DNA of 64,000 bases, taken from NCBI GenBank assembly GCA_021813745.1, contig JAKAJO010000093.1:1-64000 (forward strand), written 5' to 3'. A model generated the notes under the pieces. That model was given only the letters and a program-made list of their open reading frames with translations, did no database searches and was not told where the DNA came from. Numbering within the stretch: the stretch's first letter is position 1; the number at the start of each line of letters is the position of its first letter. This DNA comes from Acidobacteriota bacterium (GTDB taxonomy: Bacteria > Acidobacteriota > Terriglobia > Terriglobales > Acidobacteriaceae). Below, piece by piece: positions 53,700 to 62,803 of the stretch. The position numbers were made by a program, and so were the translations under genes.

Positions 53700-55673
53700 A
53701 TGCTGAAGCGATTAGAGAACAAAGCAGTCGATGCGGGGTGGTTGAATAGCAACTTTCCCTGCATGATGGCCTGTCCTGCGCACACCAACGCGGGTCGATA
53801 CGTTGCGCTGATTGCGGAAGGAAAGTTCGAGGAAGCCTATCGCTATGCGCGCGAACCGAATCCGCTTGCCAGTATCTGTGGCAGGGTCTGTGCGCATCCA
53901 TGCGAGACGGCCTGCCGTCGCGGAGCGATTGACCGCCCAGTCTCCATTCGAGCACTGAAGCGATTCCTGACCGAACGCCATGGGCCGGAATCAAGGCGGC
54001 CAGTGGATGTGAACCGGGGCCGCAATCAAAGGAAACTGCCATTCAAGGTAGCGGTTGTCGGCGCCGGACCTGTCGGGCTATCGGCTGCCCACGATCTAGC
54101 CTTGATGGGCTATTCGGTCACGATCTTCGAAGCCGCTCCAGTGGCCGGTGGAATGCTGCACCTGGGTGTGCCGGAGTATCGGTTGCCGCGCAGCGTGATT
54201 CAGGCGCAGGTGCGGGAGATCCTCGCGGTTGGCGATATCACGTTGAAGTTAAACCAGGCGGCAGGGCGGGACTTCACGGTCGCGGGGTTGAAGAGTCAGG
54301 GCTTTGACGCGGTTCTGATCGCAGTTGGAGCGCATCGCAGTCGCGATCTGTCCATTCCCGGCGTGGACATGGATGGAGTGCACAAGGGCATCGACTTTCT
54401 GCTGAACGTCAACCTTGGATATCAGTTCACGATCGGCAAGAAGGTGATTGTGATTGGCGGCGGCAACGTGGCGATGGACGTAGCCCGTTCCGCGGCGCGC
54501 GAGGTGGTGCGGCAGCATGCGCCCGGAGTTGAGGAGCATGAGCCGGATCAGGAAAACATGGACGCGGTTGCAGGCAAGGAGATGATGGACATCTCGCTCT
54601 CTGCGCTGCGTCTTGGGGCACGCGAGGTCCATCTGGTCTGCCTGGAAAGCCGCGCGGAGATGCCGGCTTCGGATGAGGAGATCGTCGAGGCTGAGGAAGA
54701 AGGAGTGATCCTTCACCCGGGTCTTGGTCCGAAGCGGATTGTGGGTGGCCCCGGTGGCGTGACGGGCCTGGAAGTGATCAAAACCAAGCAGGTTTTTGAT
54801 GCGGATGGGCGGTTCAATCCCACATTTTACGAGAATAGTGAGTTCCTGCTGGATTGCGACACGATCATCATGTCGATCGGACAGGCCCCGAAGCTGGACT
54901 TTCTGCGGCCTGAAGACGGCGTCGAGATCTCGCGTCGCGGATTAATTGCGGTGCAGCCGCGTACTTTGATGACATCAGCGCCTGGCATCTTTGCCGGCGG
55001 CGACTGCGCCTTCGGGCCTCGGTTGATCATCGACAGCGTTGCGGACGGTAAGCGCGCGGCGATGGGAATTGACGAGTATCTGCGCGGCACGGTCCATCCT
55101 GAGCCGGCCATCGAGGTGGAGGTTCTCAATCGCCATAGCATGCCGCTCAACCTGCTCGACATTGTCAGGAAGGATCCACCTGTCCTTCCTCTCGACCGTC
55201 GCACCGGCGTGACAGAGGTGGAAGTTGTCTATGACGAGGAGACGGCTCGGGAAGAAGCGCAGCGATGCCTGCACTGCTGGGTCAATACCATCTTCGAGGG
55301 CAACGCGCAGGATGGTAGCCTCTGCGTCCTATGCGGTGGATGCGTGGATGTGTGCCCTGAGAGCTGTCTCGAACTGGTAAGCCTGGAGCGCTTTGATTTC
55401 GAGCCAGGAGTGGTGCAGCAACTCGTTGAGAACGAACAACTGCTCAACGTGGAACTGGACAACGTGCGAGCCGAGGAGCTGGGCGTGATCTCCGGCTCGG
55501 TGATGCTCAAGGATGAGACGCGCTGCATTCGTTGCGGCCTGTGTGCCGCGCGGTGCCCAGCAGGCACGATCACGATGGAAGCCTACAACCTGATCCCGGC
55601 CGAAGCGACCGGACTGATCTCCATTGAATCCATCAATGCGCCTTTGCGCGCGGCGATGGCAGACAGGAAGTGA
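53700..55673 (+). CDS. GltD-like FAD/NAD(P) oxidoreductase with N- and C-terminal iron-sulfur clusters
   Basis: The protein has 657 residues from the ATG at 53700 (GGGAG before it). The N-terminal cluster domain has CMMACPAHTNAGRYVALI and SICGRVCAHPCETACRRG, as in glutamate-synthase small subunits. FAD and NAD(P) sites follow: VVGAGPVGLSAAHDLALMGY near 118-137 and VIGGGNVAMDVARSAAREVV near 252-271. The C terminus adds ferredoxin motifs CVLCGGCVDVCP and CIRCGLCAARCP. It is cytosolic and would exchange electrons between pyridine nucleotide and iron-sulfur partners. It is translationally coupled to the Rieske gene (TGATG), so it may dock on the bc-type complex. Confidence 0.85.
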   Translation: MLKRLENKAVDAGWLNSNFPCMMACPAHTNAGRYVALIAEGKFEEAYRYAREPNPLASICGRVCAHPCETACRRGAIDRPVSIRALKRFLTERHGPESRRPVDVNRGRNQRKLPFKVAVVGAGPVGLSAAHDLALMGYSVTIFEAAPVAGGMLHLGVPEYRLPRSVIQAQVREILAVGDITLKLNQAAGRDFTVAGLKSQGFDAVLIAVGAHRSRDLSIPGVDMDGVHKGIDFLLNVNLGYQFTIGKKVIVIGGGNVAMDVARSAAREVVRQHAPGVEEHEPDQENMDAVAGKEMMDISLSALRLGAREVHLVCLESRAEMPASDEEIVEAEEEGVILHPGLGPKRIVGGPGGVTGLEVIKTKQVFDADGRFNPTFYENSEFLLDCDTIIMSIGQAPKLDFLRPEDGVEISRRGLIAVQPRTLMTSAPGIFAGGDCAFGPRLIIDSVADGKRAAMGIDEYLRGTVHPEPAIEVEVLNRHSMPLNLLDIVRKDPPVLPLDRRTGVTEVEVVYDEETAREEAQRCLHCWVNTIFEGNAQDGSLCVLCGGCVDVCPESCLELVSLERFDFEPGVVQQLVENEQLLNVELDNVRAEELGVISGSVMLKDETRCIRCGLCAARCPAGTITMEAYNLIPAEATGLISIESINAPLRAAMADRK

Positions 55674-56173
55674 TGCCGAAGATGACCACAACGACTCAAA
55701 CCCATCTGTCTCAAGAGGGCGCCGAACTGGATCGCAGAGAGTTCTTTACCAGACTCGGTCTCGGATCCCTGGGGGTGGCAGCGGCGGGAACCCTAGCCTT
55801 CTACTACCAGTTTCTTTCACCCAATGTTCTGTTTGAACCTTCGCCGATTGTGAATGCAGGCAAGGCGATCAACTTTCCGCGTGGCTCGGTCACTTTGGAT
55901 GTGGATTCGGCGATTTATCTGGTTCACATTGCCGAGGGGTTCTTTTCGCTGAGTGCGATCTGCACCCATCTGGGCTGCATGACGGCGTGGAAGCCGGAAC
56001 TGAACATGATTGCGTGCCCCTGTCATGGCAGCCGTTTCAACCGCGAGGGTCAAAAGCTGGCAGGGCCTGCGCCGAAACCGCTTCCTTGGCTGAAGACCTG
56101 GCTGAGTGACGACGGGGACCTGATGGTCGATCGCTCCGTAACGATTCCAGAACTCCAGTTCCTGAGGGTATAG
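55673..56173 (+). CDS. petA: Rieske iron-sulfur protein of a bc-type complex
   Basis: The protein has 166 residues. A twin-arginine-like N terminus ([20 protein letters not shown]) serves as the membrane anchor. The [2Fe-2S] domain has CTHLGC near 101 and CPCHGSRF near 121; the two extra Cys form the stabilising disulfide of bc/b6f Rieske proteins. The ATG at 55673 overlaps the flavoprotein stop; an ATG three codons on is possible. The next gene is cytochrome b. Confidence 0.9.
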   Translation: MPKMTTTTQTHLSQEGAELDRREFFTRLGLGSLGVAAAGTLAFYYQFLSPNVLFEPSPIVNAGKAINFPRGSVTLDVDSAIYLVHIAEGFFSLSAICTHLGCMTAWKPELNMIACPCHGSRFNREGQKLAGPAPKPLPWLKTWLSDDGDLMVDRSVTIPELQFLRV

Positions 56174-56176
56174 AAG

Positions 56177-56962
56177 ATGCCGAGTACCATCGAAACCTAT
56201 TTCGACAAGCTGGAACGCACGCGGGTCTGGAAATCGATCTTCCGCAGCGGGAAAGGCAGCAGCACGCTTCATAATGCGCTGGCGATCCAGCAGAACGTCT
56301 TTCTGCACCTGTTTCCCACCAAAGTCCGCAAGAGAATGCTGGGTCTGGGTGCGACCTGGTATCTGGGCACATTGACGCTGGGCACTTTTCTGGTGCTGGT
56401 CGTCACGGGCATCCTGCTGATGCTCTATTACCACCCTTCGGTGCCCCAGGCTTATTCCGACGTGAAAGACCTGCAATTTATTGTCTCGTCGGGACTTTTC
56501 CTGCGCAACCTGCACCGCTGGGCGGCGCACGCGATGGTGTTTCTAGCCTTTGCCCACATGTTTCGCGTTTTCTACCGTGGGGCATACCGCGCACCGCGGG
56601 AGTTTAACTGGGTGGTTGGCGTCGTGCTTCTGCTTGTGACGCTTCTGCTCAGCTATACCGGCTACCTGCTGCCCTGGGATCAGCTGGCGTACTGGGCGAT
56701 CACAGTTGGCACAAACATCTCATCGGCAGTGCCGCTGGTTGGCGAAAAGATCCGTTTCCTCCTGCTGGGAGGGCACTTGGTAAACGCCAATGCGCTGCTG
56801 CGTTTCTACGTGCTGCACACCGTGATCCTGCCGATCTCCGCGGTCCTGTTTCTGGCGATCCACTTCTGGCGGATTCGCAAAGATGGTGGCCTCTACGTTC
56901 GTGAGAGCGAACCCGGCGCGGCCGCAGCTCAGCCTACTTCAGAGGAGCAGAAACCGCTATGA
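56177..56962 (+). CDS. petB: Cytochrome b, N-terminal half (b6-like)
   Basis: The protein has 261 residues with four membrane helices. The b-heme ligands are in [20 protein letters not shown] (two His, helix B) and [20 protein letters not shown] with the following His in IHFW (helix D). [11 protein letters not shown] is the conserved region near the quinol-oxidation site. The split b6-plus-subunit-IV layout is common in bacteria with b6f-like complexes. The start follows the Rieske stop by 3 bases. Confidence 0.92.
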   Translation: MPSTIETYFDKLERTRVWKSIFRSGKGSSTLHNALAIQQNVFLHLFPTKVRKRMLGLGATWYLGTLTLGTFLVLVVTGILLMLYYHPSVPQAYSDVKDLQFIVSSGLFLRNLHRWAAHAMVFLAFAHMFRVFYRGAYRAPREFNWVVGVVLLLVTLLLSYTGYLLPWDQLAYWAITVGTNISSAVPLVGEKIRFLLLGGHLVNANALLRFYVLHTVILPISAVLFLAIHFWRIRKDGGLYVRESEPGAAAAQPTSEEQKPL

Positions 56963-57663
56963 CACCTCCCAAAGATTTCACAGCCGCGATCGGCTCGGAC
57001 ATGCGGACCTCAATGAGACGCGTGCTTTTCATCACGCGGCGCACCTCTCCTCAGGTCAAGGCCTATGACGAAGAGAGGGTCCAAACGTTTCCCGAAGTGC
57101 TGATCCGTGCGCTGCTTGCTGTCGAGTGCATGCTCATCGCACTGGTGCTGATGTCGCTTTTCTTCAACGCCCCGCTGGAGGGGATTGCGAATCCCACCAA
57201 CACACCGAATCCGGCTAAGGCGCCGTGGTATTTCCTCGGTCTGCAGGAGATGCTGCACTACTTTCCACCGGTTGTCGCCGGCGTCCTGATTCCTGGCCTG
57301 CTGGTGATCGGACTCATTGTGATTCCCTACTTCGACATCAACATCGAGGCCGAAGGATTTTTTCTCAAGAACCGGCAACGGCGACTGAGACTCTCGATGA
57401 TCGTGGCTGGTGCGCTGACGATCTTTCTTGGAGTTTTCGATGTCTATGTGGCGCTGGTGCCAACAGTCCTGATTGCCGGGCTGCTGTTGCTTGCCGCCTT
57501 CAGCTCTCCTGAATCGACCAACCGCTTCCGTCGTTATCTCGCGCAAAGACCGATTTCCTGGTGGATCATGACCTGGTTTCTTTTTGAACTCATCGTTCTC
57601 ACGGCAGTGGGCACGTACTTCCGCGGCCCCGGGTGGTCGTGGGTATTGCCCTGGAGGAGCTAA
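56959..57663 (+). CDS. petD: Cytochrome b C-terminal half (subunit IV-like)
   Basis: The protein has 234 residues. [20 protein letters not shown] near 83-102 is the PEWY-equivalent block of the quinol site, here PWYF. Several hydrophobic helices follow. It overlaps the b6-like gene by 4 bases (ATGA), so the two halves are made together. The first 45 residues are extra and basic. The stop is followed directly by the ATG of the multiheme cytochrome. Confidence 0.88.
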   Translation: MTPPKDFTAAIGSDMRTSMRRVLFITRRTSPQVKAYDEERVQTFPEVLIRALLAVECMLIALVLMSLFFNAPLEGIANPTNTPNPAKAPWYFLGLQEMLHYFPPVVAGVLIPGLLVIGLIVIPYFDINIEAEGFFLKNRQRRLRLSMIVAGALTIFLGVFDVYVALVPTVLIAGLLLLAAFSSPESTNRFRRYLAQRPISWWIMTWFLFELIVLTAVGTYFRGPGWSWVLPWRS

Positions 57664-59724
57664 ATGCAGACGCACAAGACTGGCATCATCTCCTCCATCA
57701 AAGCTTTCGTGCGGGATCCGTTCCGCATGTTTGGCATCGTCAGCGTGGTCCTGCTGCTTCTGCTGACCATCGCGCCGGCAAAGGACTATTTCAGCCAGTG
57801 GCATGGCTACCAGCGGCAGTATCTGCGCTTTATCCAGAATCGCGGCGATGCGGTGACACTACGCCGGCATTTTGAGGGCGGCATTCAGCAGATATGGATT
57901 CCGCAACTCGGCGTGGTCGACCGCTGCCAGACCTGTCACCTGGGATTGACGGAGGCGAGCCTTGCCGATGTCAAAGAGGAGCCGTTCCGCGCACATCCGG
58001 TCATGCCTCACAAGTTGACCGAGTTCGGTTGCGTGATCTGTCATCGCGGGCAGGGCGCGGCAACCACCGTCAAGGAGGCGCATCACAGCGAGATGGCCGG
58101 GGAAGAACCAATTCTTCCTGCGCGCTATATGGAGTCCTCCTGCGGCCAATGTCACCAGGAGCCACTGGAAGGCACGCCGAAGCTGAACAAGGGCCGTGTG
58201 ATCCTGTCGCGCTACGGCTGCGTGAACTGTCACTCGATCGTTCTTCCTGATGGCACGAAGATGGAGGCCAGCGACAATCCACCGCCGTTGACACATATTG
58301 CCGATAAGACAACCCGCGAGTGGATCTATGCGTGGCTCAAGGATCCGACCAGCTATTCGGCTTCTGCCACGATGCCTAATTTCAATTTGAGCGATGCCGA
58401 CGCGAGCGATATCTCGGCCTTCCTTATTGCGAATAGCGTGCCGCAACCCGGCGACACCGCAGAGGTCTCGGCCGAGAGCCATGGGCCCGCGCCTGATCCT
58501 TCTGCTGGGGCGAGCCTTTACGGCGAGTCCTTCTGCGCTTCCTGCCACGCCACGCAGAACGCTGCTGGCAATCTGGTGGGCGGCGACCTTGGCCCGGAAC
58601 TGACGAACGTTGGCACCAAGGTGAAGCCAGGTTGGCTGGTGGCATGGATGCGCGATCCGCAGAAATACGACCCGAAGACTCCGATGCCGCAGTACCGCTG
58701 GTCGGATGCGCAACTGAAGCTGATCTCGGCTTACGTGCAAAGTAAGACTAACCCCGACCTGCTCGCTAACGTTCACCTGGCAGCGGCAACGCCGGCACAG
58801 ATTGCGCACGGCAAGAAGCTGGTGATCGAGTATGGCTGCGCCTCCTGCCATGAGATTCCGGGGGTTCCGAAGTCTGACAACTTTGGCCCCAACCTGAGTC
58901 GTATCGGCAGTAAGCCGGTTGTTCAGCTCGTCTTCCTGCCGGGTATGGAGCACACTCTGCCGGCATATCTCGCGCAGAAGATTCGGCAACCACGCTCCTT
59001 CGGATCCTCGTTCCGCATGCCGCGCTATAACTTTACGGCGAGCCAGGTGGATGAGGTCACGACGGCGCTGCTTGCCCTCACAGATCGCAGCTTCAGCCTT
59101 CCCGCGAACTTGCAGTTGGCAGCAGTCCACGAAACAAATTACCGGCCGGCAGGCCAGGCAGGCCAGATTATGACCAGCCTCAACTGCCTCAGCTGTCATC
59201 GCATCAATGGGCGTGGCGGCGATATGGCTCCGGACCTGAGCTGGGAGGGAACGTCAGTGCAGCGCCAGTGGCTTGACGACTTCCTGAAGAATCCGAACAC
59301 ATTGCGTCCGGCGCTGATCCGGCGCATGCCAAGGTTCAACCTCACGGATTCCGAACGCACCATTCTGACGGACTATATGATGACCGTTTATCAGACGGCC
59401 GCGTTCCAGCGCGATGAGATGCCGCTGACCGGCTACCCACCGGAGCTGGTCGAGAAGGGACGTCAGCTCTTCTATTCGAAGTATGCGTGCCAGTCCTGCC
59501 ACATCGTGAATCCAAACGAAGACAAGGGCTACATCGGCCCTACATTGACCAAGGTGGGCGCGCGACTGAATGCAGCGTGGATCTTCCACTATCTGAAAGA
59601 TCCGCAGGCACTGCGACCCGGGACCATTGAGCCTAACCAGCACATGAGCGACGATGACGCGCGTGCGCTGACGGCATTCCTGATGGCGCAGAAAACCGGC
59701 GCTGGCCAGGGGGCAAAACGATGA
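57664..59724 (+). CDS. Eight-heme c-type cytochrome of the bc-type complex
   Basis: The protein has 686 residues. One N-terminal helix (MFGIVSVVLLLLLTIAPAKD) anchors it. Eight CxxCH motifs are visible in order: CQTCH, CVICH, CGQCH, CVNCH, CASCH, CASCH, CLSCH and CQSCH. Several sit in class-I cytochrome c domains with the usual distal Met blocks (SATMPNFNLSDADASDISAF, KTPMPQYRWSDAQLKLISAY, SFRMPRYNFTASQVDEVTTA). It occupies the cytochrome c1 position of the operon. It would receive electrons from the Rieske protein or deliver them to it. The size and heme number exceed those of ordinary c1 partners. Confidence 0.88.
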   Translation: MQTHKTGIISSIKAFVRDPFRMFGIVSVVLLLLLTIAPAKDYFSQWHGYQRQYLRFIQNRGDAVTLRRHFEGGIQQIWIPQLGVVDRCQTCHLGLTEASLADVKEEPFRAHPVMPHKLTEFGCVICHRGQGAATTVKEAHHSEMAGEEPILPARYMESSCGQCHQEPLEGTPKLNKGRVILSRYGCVNCHSIVLPDGTKMEASDNPPPLTHIADKTTREWIYAWLKDPTSYSASATMPNFNLSDADASDISAFLIANSVPQPGDTAEVSAESHGPAPDPSAGASLYGESFCASCHATQNAAGNLVGGDLGPELTNVGTKVKPGWLVAWMRDPQKYDPKTPMPQYRWSDAQLKLISAYVQSKTNPDLLANVHLAAATPAQIAHGKKLVIEYGCASCHEIPGVPKSDNFGPNLSRIGSKPVVQLVFLPGMEHTLPAYLAQKIRQPRSFGSSFRMPRYNFTASQVDEVTTALLALTDRSFSLPANLQLAAVHETNYRPAGQAGQIMTSLNCLSCHRINGRGGDMAPDLSWEGTSVQRQWLDDFLKNPNTLRPALIRRMPRFNLTDSERTILTDYMMTVYQTAAFQRDEMPLTGYPPELVEKGRQLFYSKYACQSCHIVNPNEDKGYIGPTLTKVGARLNAAWIFHYLKDPQALRPGTIEPNQHMSDDDARALTAFLMAQKTGAGQGAKR

Positions 59725-60452
59725 AAGCGAATCCATGGATCACCGGAATGCTCGCCGTCACAGCGTGCACCGGATGCATGCATCAGAAGGCATCTGCTCC
59801 GGCGCTGAAGGCAAAGGCGACGGGAACAGCCATTGTTGTGGTGAGTGGCGATAAGCAACTGGGAGGTATCGGGGCCAGGCTCTCACAGCCTCTGGTGCTG
59901 CAGGTAAACGACGATCAGGGCAATGCCGTGACAGGCGCCAAGGTGGACCTTACCGGGCCACGCGGCGTTGTCCTCGATCCAGCAGAGGTGCTCACAGACG
60001 ACAACGGACAAGCGACGATTAAGGTCACGCTTTCAGGAATCCCTGGAAGATATGAAGTGACAGCCTCTTCGCAGGACGCGCATGGGAAGCCGTTCACTCT
60101 TTCTGTCGCCGAATTTGCGGCCGGGTACCAGCAGGAGGTGGGCTATGAAGTTAATGAGAAATACTGCTCACGTTGCCATAATCCCGACTCGACGGTGGAG
60201 CAGGTGTCGAACTACGACAATCTTGCGGTGAAGCCACATGCCTTTACGAGTGGGGACATCTATAACAAGCTTTCTGAGTCTGATCTGTCCAACATCATTG
60301 AGCACGGCGGTCCGGCGATGAACCGGTCTGCACTGATGCCGCCCTATGAGTGGACGCTGAATAAGGCAGAGATCCAGGCAATGATTGCCTACATCCGCCT
60401 TGTCTCTGATCCACCCTATATGGCGCCGGGGGTTGTGTATGGGAAACATTAG
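59721..60452 (+). CDS. Monoheme cytochrome c lipoprotein with Ig-like domain
   Basis: The protein has 243 residues. A lipobox-like end to the signal (MLAVTACTGC) suggests a lipoprotein. Residues 35-135 form a Big-1/invasin-like Ig fold (LVLQVNDDQGNAVTGAKVDL, DDNGQATIKVTLSGIPGRYE). The C-terminal class-I cytochrome c domain has CSRCH near 151 and a distal-Met block with LMPPYEWTLNKAEIQAMIAY. The Ig spacer would hold the heme away from a membrane. It overlaps the eight-heme gene by 4 bases. Confidence 0.8.
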   Translation: MKANPWITGMLAVTACTGCMHQKASAPALKAKATGTAIVVVSGDKQLGGIGARLSQPLVLQVNDDQGNAVTGAKVDLTGPRGVVLDPAEVLTDDNGQATIKVTLSGIPGRYEVTASSQDAHGKPFTLSVAEFAAGYQQEVGYEVNEKYCSRCHNPDSTVEQVSNYDNLAVKPHAFTSGDIYNKLSESDLSNIIEHGGPAMNRSALMPPYEWTLNKAEIQAMIAYIRLVSDPPYMAPGVVYGKH

Positions 60453-60524
60453 GCCGCGCGGAAGCAGCTTCAGAGGATCAGATGTCGGCGAGAGTAGGTT
60501 CACCCTCGCTTCGATCGCGAGCTC

Positions 60525-60540
60525 GCTTGATGTCTCAAGC
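60525..60540. promoter_or_regulatory. Perfect 16-bp palindrome before the Cyc2-like gene
   Basis: GCTTGA-TGTC-TCAAGC lies 87-102 bases before the ATG at 60627. A 4-base spacer between 6-base arms is the geometry of FNR/DNR-type operators (TTGAT-N4-ATCAA). The gap 60453-60626 holds no gene. Confidence 0.45.
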
Positions 60541-60626
60541 AGCGTCCGTGAGTACACATGGCACTCTGCTGCGCTTGGCAGGTTCCACTTTTTACTTCAT
60601 AGCAACTTTTTTCTTAAGGAGGCTTT

Positions 60627-61982
60627 ATGAAACACCTGCCGTGGGGAACTGGCAAACTGTTCACCGTTGCCATGCTATCGGCACTCATTTTTGCATCGTC
60701 TCGCAGCGCGAAGGCACTGCCGAGCTATGCGCGACAGACAGGACTTGCCTGCAGTGGCTGCCACTACAACCCGCCGGAGTTGAATCCGGCTGGACGCCTC
60801 TTCAAGCTTCTTGCCTACACCCAGAAGATGGATAACAGCACTGTGCCGGCACCGACTCCAGACAAGCGGCGCCCTGGCCTCGAGATGCTTCAAAGCCTGC
60901 CCCTTGGTGCATGGTTTGAGACGTCGATGACGAGCACCAAGAAGGCGCAGCCAGGAAGCCAAAACTCTAGCTTCGAATTTCCGCAGGACATCTCGCTCTT
61001 TCTCGCCGGCGCCTGGGCCGATCACCTGGGAAGCTTTCTGCAGGTGACGTACGACGCGCAGGCCGACCACTTCGGCATGGACAACACGGACATTCGGTAC
61101 GCGAACAAGGCCAAAGTGAAGGGCAAGGACCTGATCTATGGATTGATGATGAATAACAATCCGACTGTAGAAGATGTCTGGATGACCTTGCCTGCCTGGG
61201 GGTATCCATTCATCGCTGCCGACTCAGCACCGACTCCCGCAGCGTCGGCGATTCTGCAGGGCGCGCTCGCGCAGGATGTGGCAGGCTTCGGCGGCTACAC
61301 GATGTGGGACAACCATCTGTATGGGGCTGTGACTCTGTACCGTTCGGATCACATCGGTTCACCTCAGCCCAATGCAGGGACCGGCGCGAGCTACAACATC
61401 AGCGGGCTTGCACCTTATTGGCGAGTGGCGTACCAGGAAAGTGGAAGAACCAACGTCTTTGAAGCCGGCCTTTACGGAATGCATATGTCTTCCTTTCCCG
61501 GTGCAGTGACCGGAGCCACGGACGACTATACAGACTTCGGCCCGGATGTCGAGTATGACCGGACGATCGGGCGCGATGTACTTTCTTTCCGCGGTACCTA
61601 CCTGCGTGAGAATTCCACTCTGAATGGAAGTGTTGCGGCTGGGAGCGCCTCACCGGGCAGTCATCATCTCAACACGGGCAACGCAAACATTGAATATCAC
61701 TATGGCAATCGCATCTCCGGGGCCTTCGGATATTTCCTAACCTCGGGAACCGCGGATGCCACGCTGTATGCTCCTGCAGCAGTTTCCGGAAGTGCCAACG
61801 GAAGCCCCAGAAGCGAAGGGTACACCGCCAACTTCTCGTACTGGCCTGTGCAGAACATTGACTTGGCGTTCCAATACACCGGCTATAACCGCTTCAATGG
61901 CGGCTCGACCAACTACGATGGCAGCGGCCGGAATGCCTCGGATAACAACACGTCGTACCTGCTCATCCGCTATATCTTCTAA
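60627..61982 (+). CDS. Fused monoheme cytochrome-porin, Cyc2-like
   Basis: The protein has 451 residues with a perfect AAGGAGG before the ATG. A signal peptide ends near residue 30 (ASSRSAKALP). A short heme segment follows: SYARQTGLACSGCHYNPP, then ELNPAGRLFKLLAYTQ. The remaining 370 residues show alternating strands of an outer-membrane beta barrel ending in SYLLIRYIF. One CxxCH at the N terminus followed by a porin barrel in one chain is the architecture of Cyc2, the iron oxidase of Acidithiobacillus and neutrophilic iron oxidisers. The ARQTG-x-x-C-x-x-CH context and GRLFK block match that family as recalled. Fe(II) oxidation or other extracellular electron uptake is inferred. Confidence 0.65.
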   Translation: MKHLPWGTGKLFTVAMLSALIFASSRSAKALPSYARQTGLACSGCHYNPPELNPAGRLFKLLAYTQKMDNSTVPAPTPDKRRPGLEMLQSLPLGAWFETSMTSTKKAQPGSQNSSFEFPQDISLFLAGAWADHLGSFLQVTYDAQADHFGMDNTDIRYANKAKVKGKDLIYGLMMNNNPTVEDVWMTLPAWGYPFIAADSAPTPAASAILQGALAQDVAGFGGYTMWDNHLYGAVTLYRSDHIGSPQPNAGTGASYNISGLAPYWRVAYQESGRTNVFEAGLYGMHMSSFPGAVTGATDDYTDFGPDVEYDRTIGRDVLSFRGTYLRENSTLNGSVAAGSASPGSHHLNTGNANIEYHYGNRISGAFGYFLTSGTADATLYAPAAVSGSANGSPRSEGYTANFSYWPVQNIDLAFQYTGYNRFNGGSTNYDGSGRNASDNNTSYLLIRYIF

Positions 61983-61989
61983 GGTCACT

Positions 61990-62020
61990 GGACGATGCTG
62001 CATTCCACGCAGCATCGTCC
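61990..62020. terminator. Perfect 12-bp hairpin after the Cyc2-like gene
   Basis: GGACGATGCTGC and GCAGCATCGTCC pair perfectly around a 7-base loop, 8 bases after the stop. No U-tract follows; it may end transcription or protect the 3' end of the message. Confidence 0.6.
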
Positions 62021-62058
62021 ATGTTCCGCAGGAGAGGGATGAATCTCAAAAGTCCGGC

Positions 62059-62089
62059 GATGGCCTTGTGCGATGTGTACAGGGCCATC
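62059..62089 (+). promoter_or_regulatory. Leader hairpin before the diheme cytochrome gene
   Basis: GATGGCCTTGT and ACAGGGCCATC form an 11-bp stem with one G-U pair and a 9-base loop, 80-110 bases before the GTG start at 62169. It may be a structured 5' leader or part of the upstream terminator. Confidence 0.35.
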
Positions 62090-62168
62090 ACTGCATTTGA
62101 CGCTGACTTTCCATGCAACGAATTTGGGATGAAACACGATGTATATGGGGACATCCGGAGGGATTAAA

Positions 62169-62732
62169 GTGAGGTTGCGACAGGGACATGGATTGCCAGT
62201 GCTGGCAATTCTGATGAGTGCAATCAGCGGATGGACGCTGGCTGCGCAGGCACCAGCAGCGCAATCGAGCAAGACTGTCAATGCGCAGGATCGCGGAGCG
62301 AAGCAGACACCCATTGAGTATCCGGCACCGGTGAATCTGCGGGTTCTGCCCAAGACGATGACGGGACAGCAGGTTCACGATCTGATGGAAGCGTGGTCGA
62401 GCCAATTGAACACGAAGTGCGATGGCTGCCACGCGTATGACCGCAATCATCTGGGCCCGGATGGCAAGCTGGCGCTGAACTATGCGGATGACTCGAAGGA
62501 TCTAAAGCGCGTAGCACGCATGATGGTTACGATGATGGATCAGATCAACACCGATTACATCGCAAAGATCGAGGGATCAGGTGTTCCCGTAAGTTGCGGC
62601 ACATGCCATCGCGGGGACATTGGCGCGCAGCCGTATGAGCCGCAAAAGACGGTGGAATTGCCGGCGAGCGAGACTCGCCAGGTGGACTGCGCGGAGCAGG
62701 AACTGGAAAGAGCCGCGCAAGCCAGGCGCTGA
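62169..62732 (+). CDS. Diheme cytochrome c resembling photosynthetic reaction-centre cytochrome subunits
   Basis: The protein has 187 residues from the GTG at 62169, chosen because GGAGGGA lies 5 bases before it and a signal peptide follows (LPVLAILMSAISGWTLAAQA). An ATG ten codons upstream is possible. Two heme sites, CDGCH near 92 and CGTCH near 146, lie in the CytoC_RC fold (NLRVLPKTMTGQQVHDLMEA, LNYADDSKDLKRVARMMVTM). Such half-length relatives are common in non-phototrophs as periplasmic electron carriers, so no photosynthesis is implied. It follows the Cyc2-like gene and could take electrons from it. Confidence 0.82.
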   Translation: MRLRQGHGLPVLAILMSAISGWTLAAQAPAAQSSKTVNAQDRGAKQTPIEYPAPVNLRVLPKTMTGQQVHDLMEAWSSQLNTKCDGCHAYDRNHLGPDGKLALNYADDSKDLKRVARMMVTMMDQINTDYIAKIEGSGVPVSCGTCHRGDIGAQPYEPQKTVELPASETRQVDCAEQELERAAQARR

Positions 62733-62803
62733 CTCGCTGGCGACGGCCCGCGCGAATCAGCGCCGGATTGGATGCGAGTGCCTACGCATTCGCAATGCGA
62801 GCC

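Noticed and set aside
57859-59199. 446-codon minus-strand frame
   Set aside because: Antisense to the eight-heme cytochrome, whose heme motifs prove the plus-strand frame.
62169-62732. Evidence of phototrophy from a reaction-centre-type cytochrome
   Set aside because: No pufL/M, pscA or bacteriochlorophyll genes are in the window, and short relatives of this family are common in non-phototrophs.
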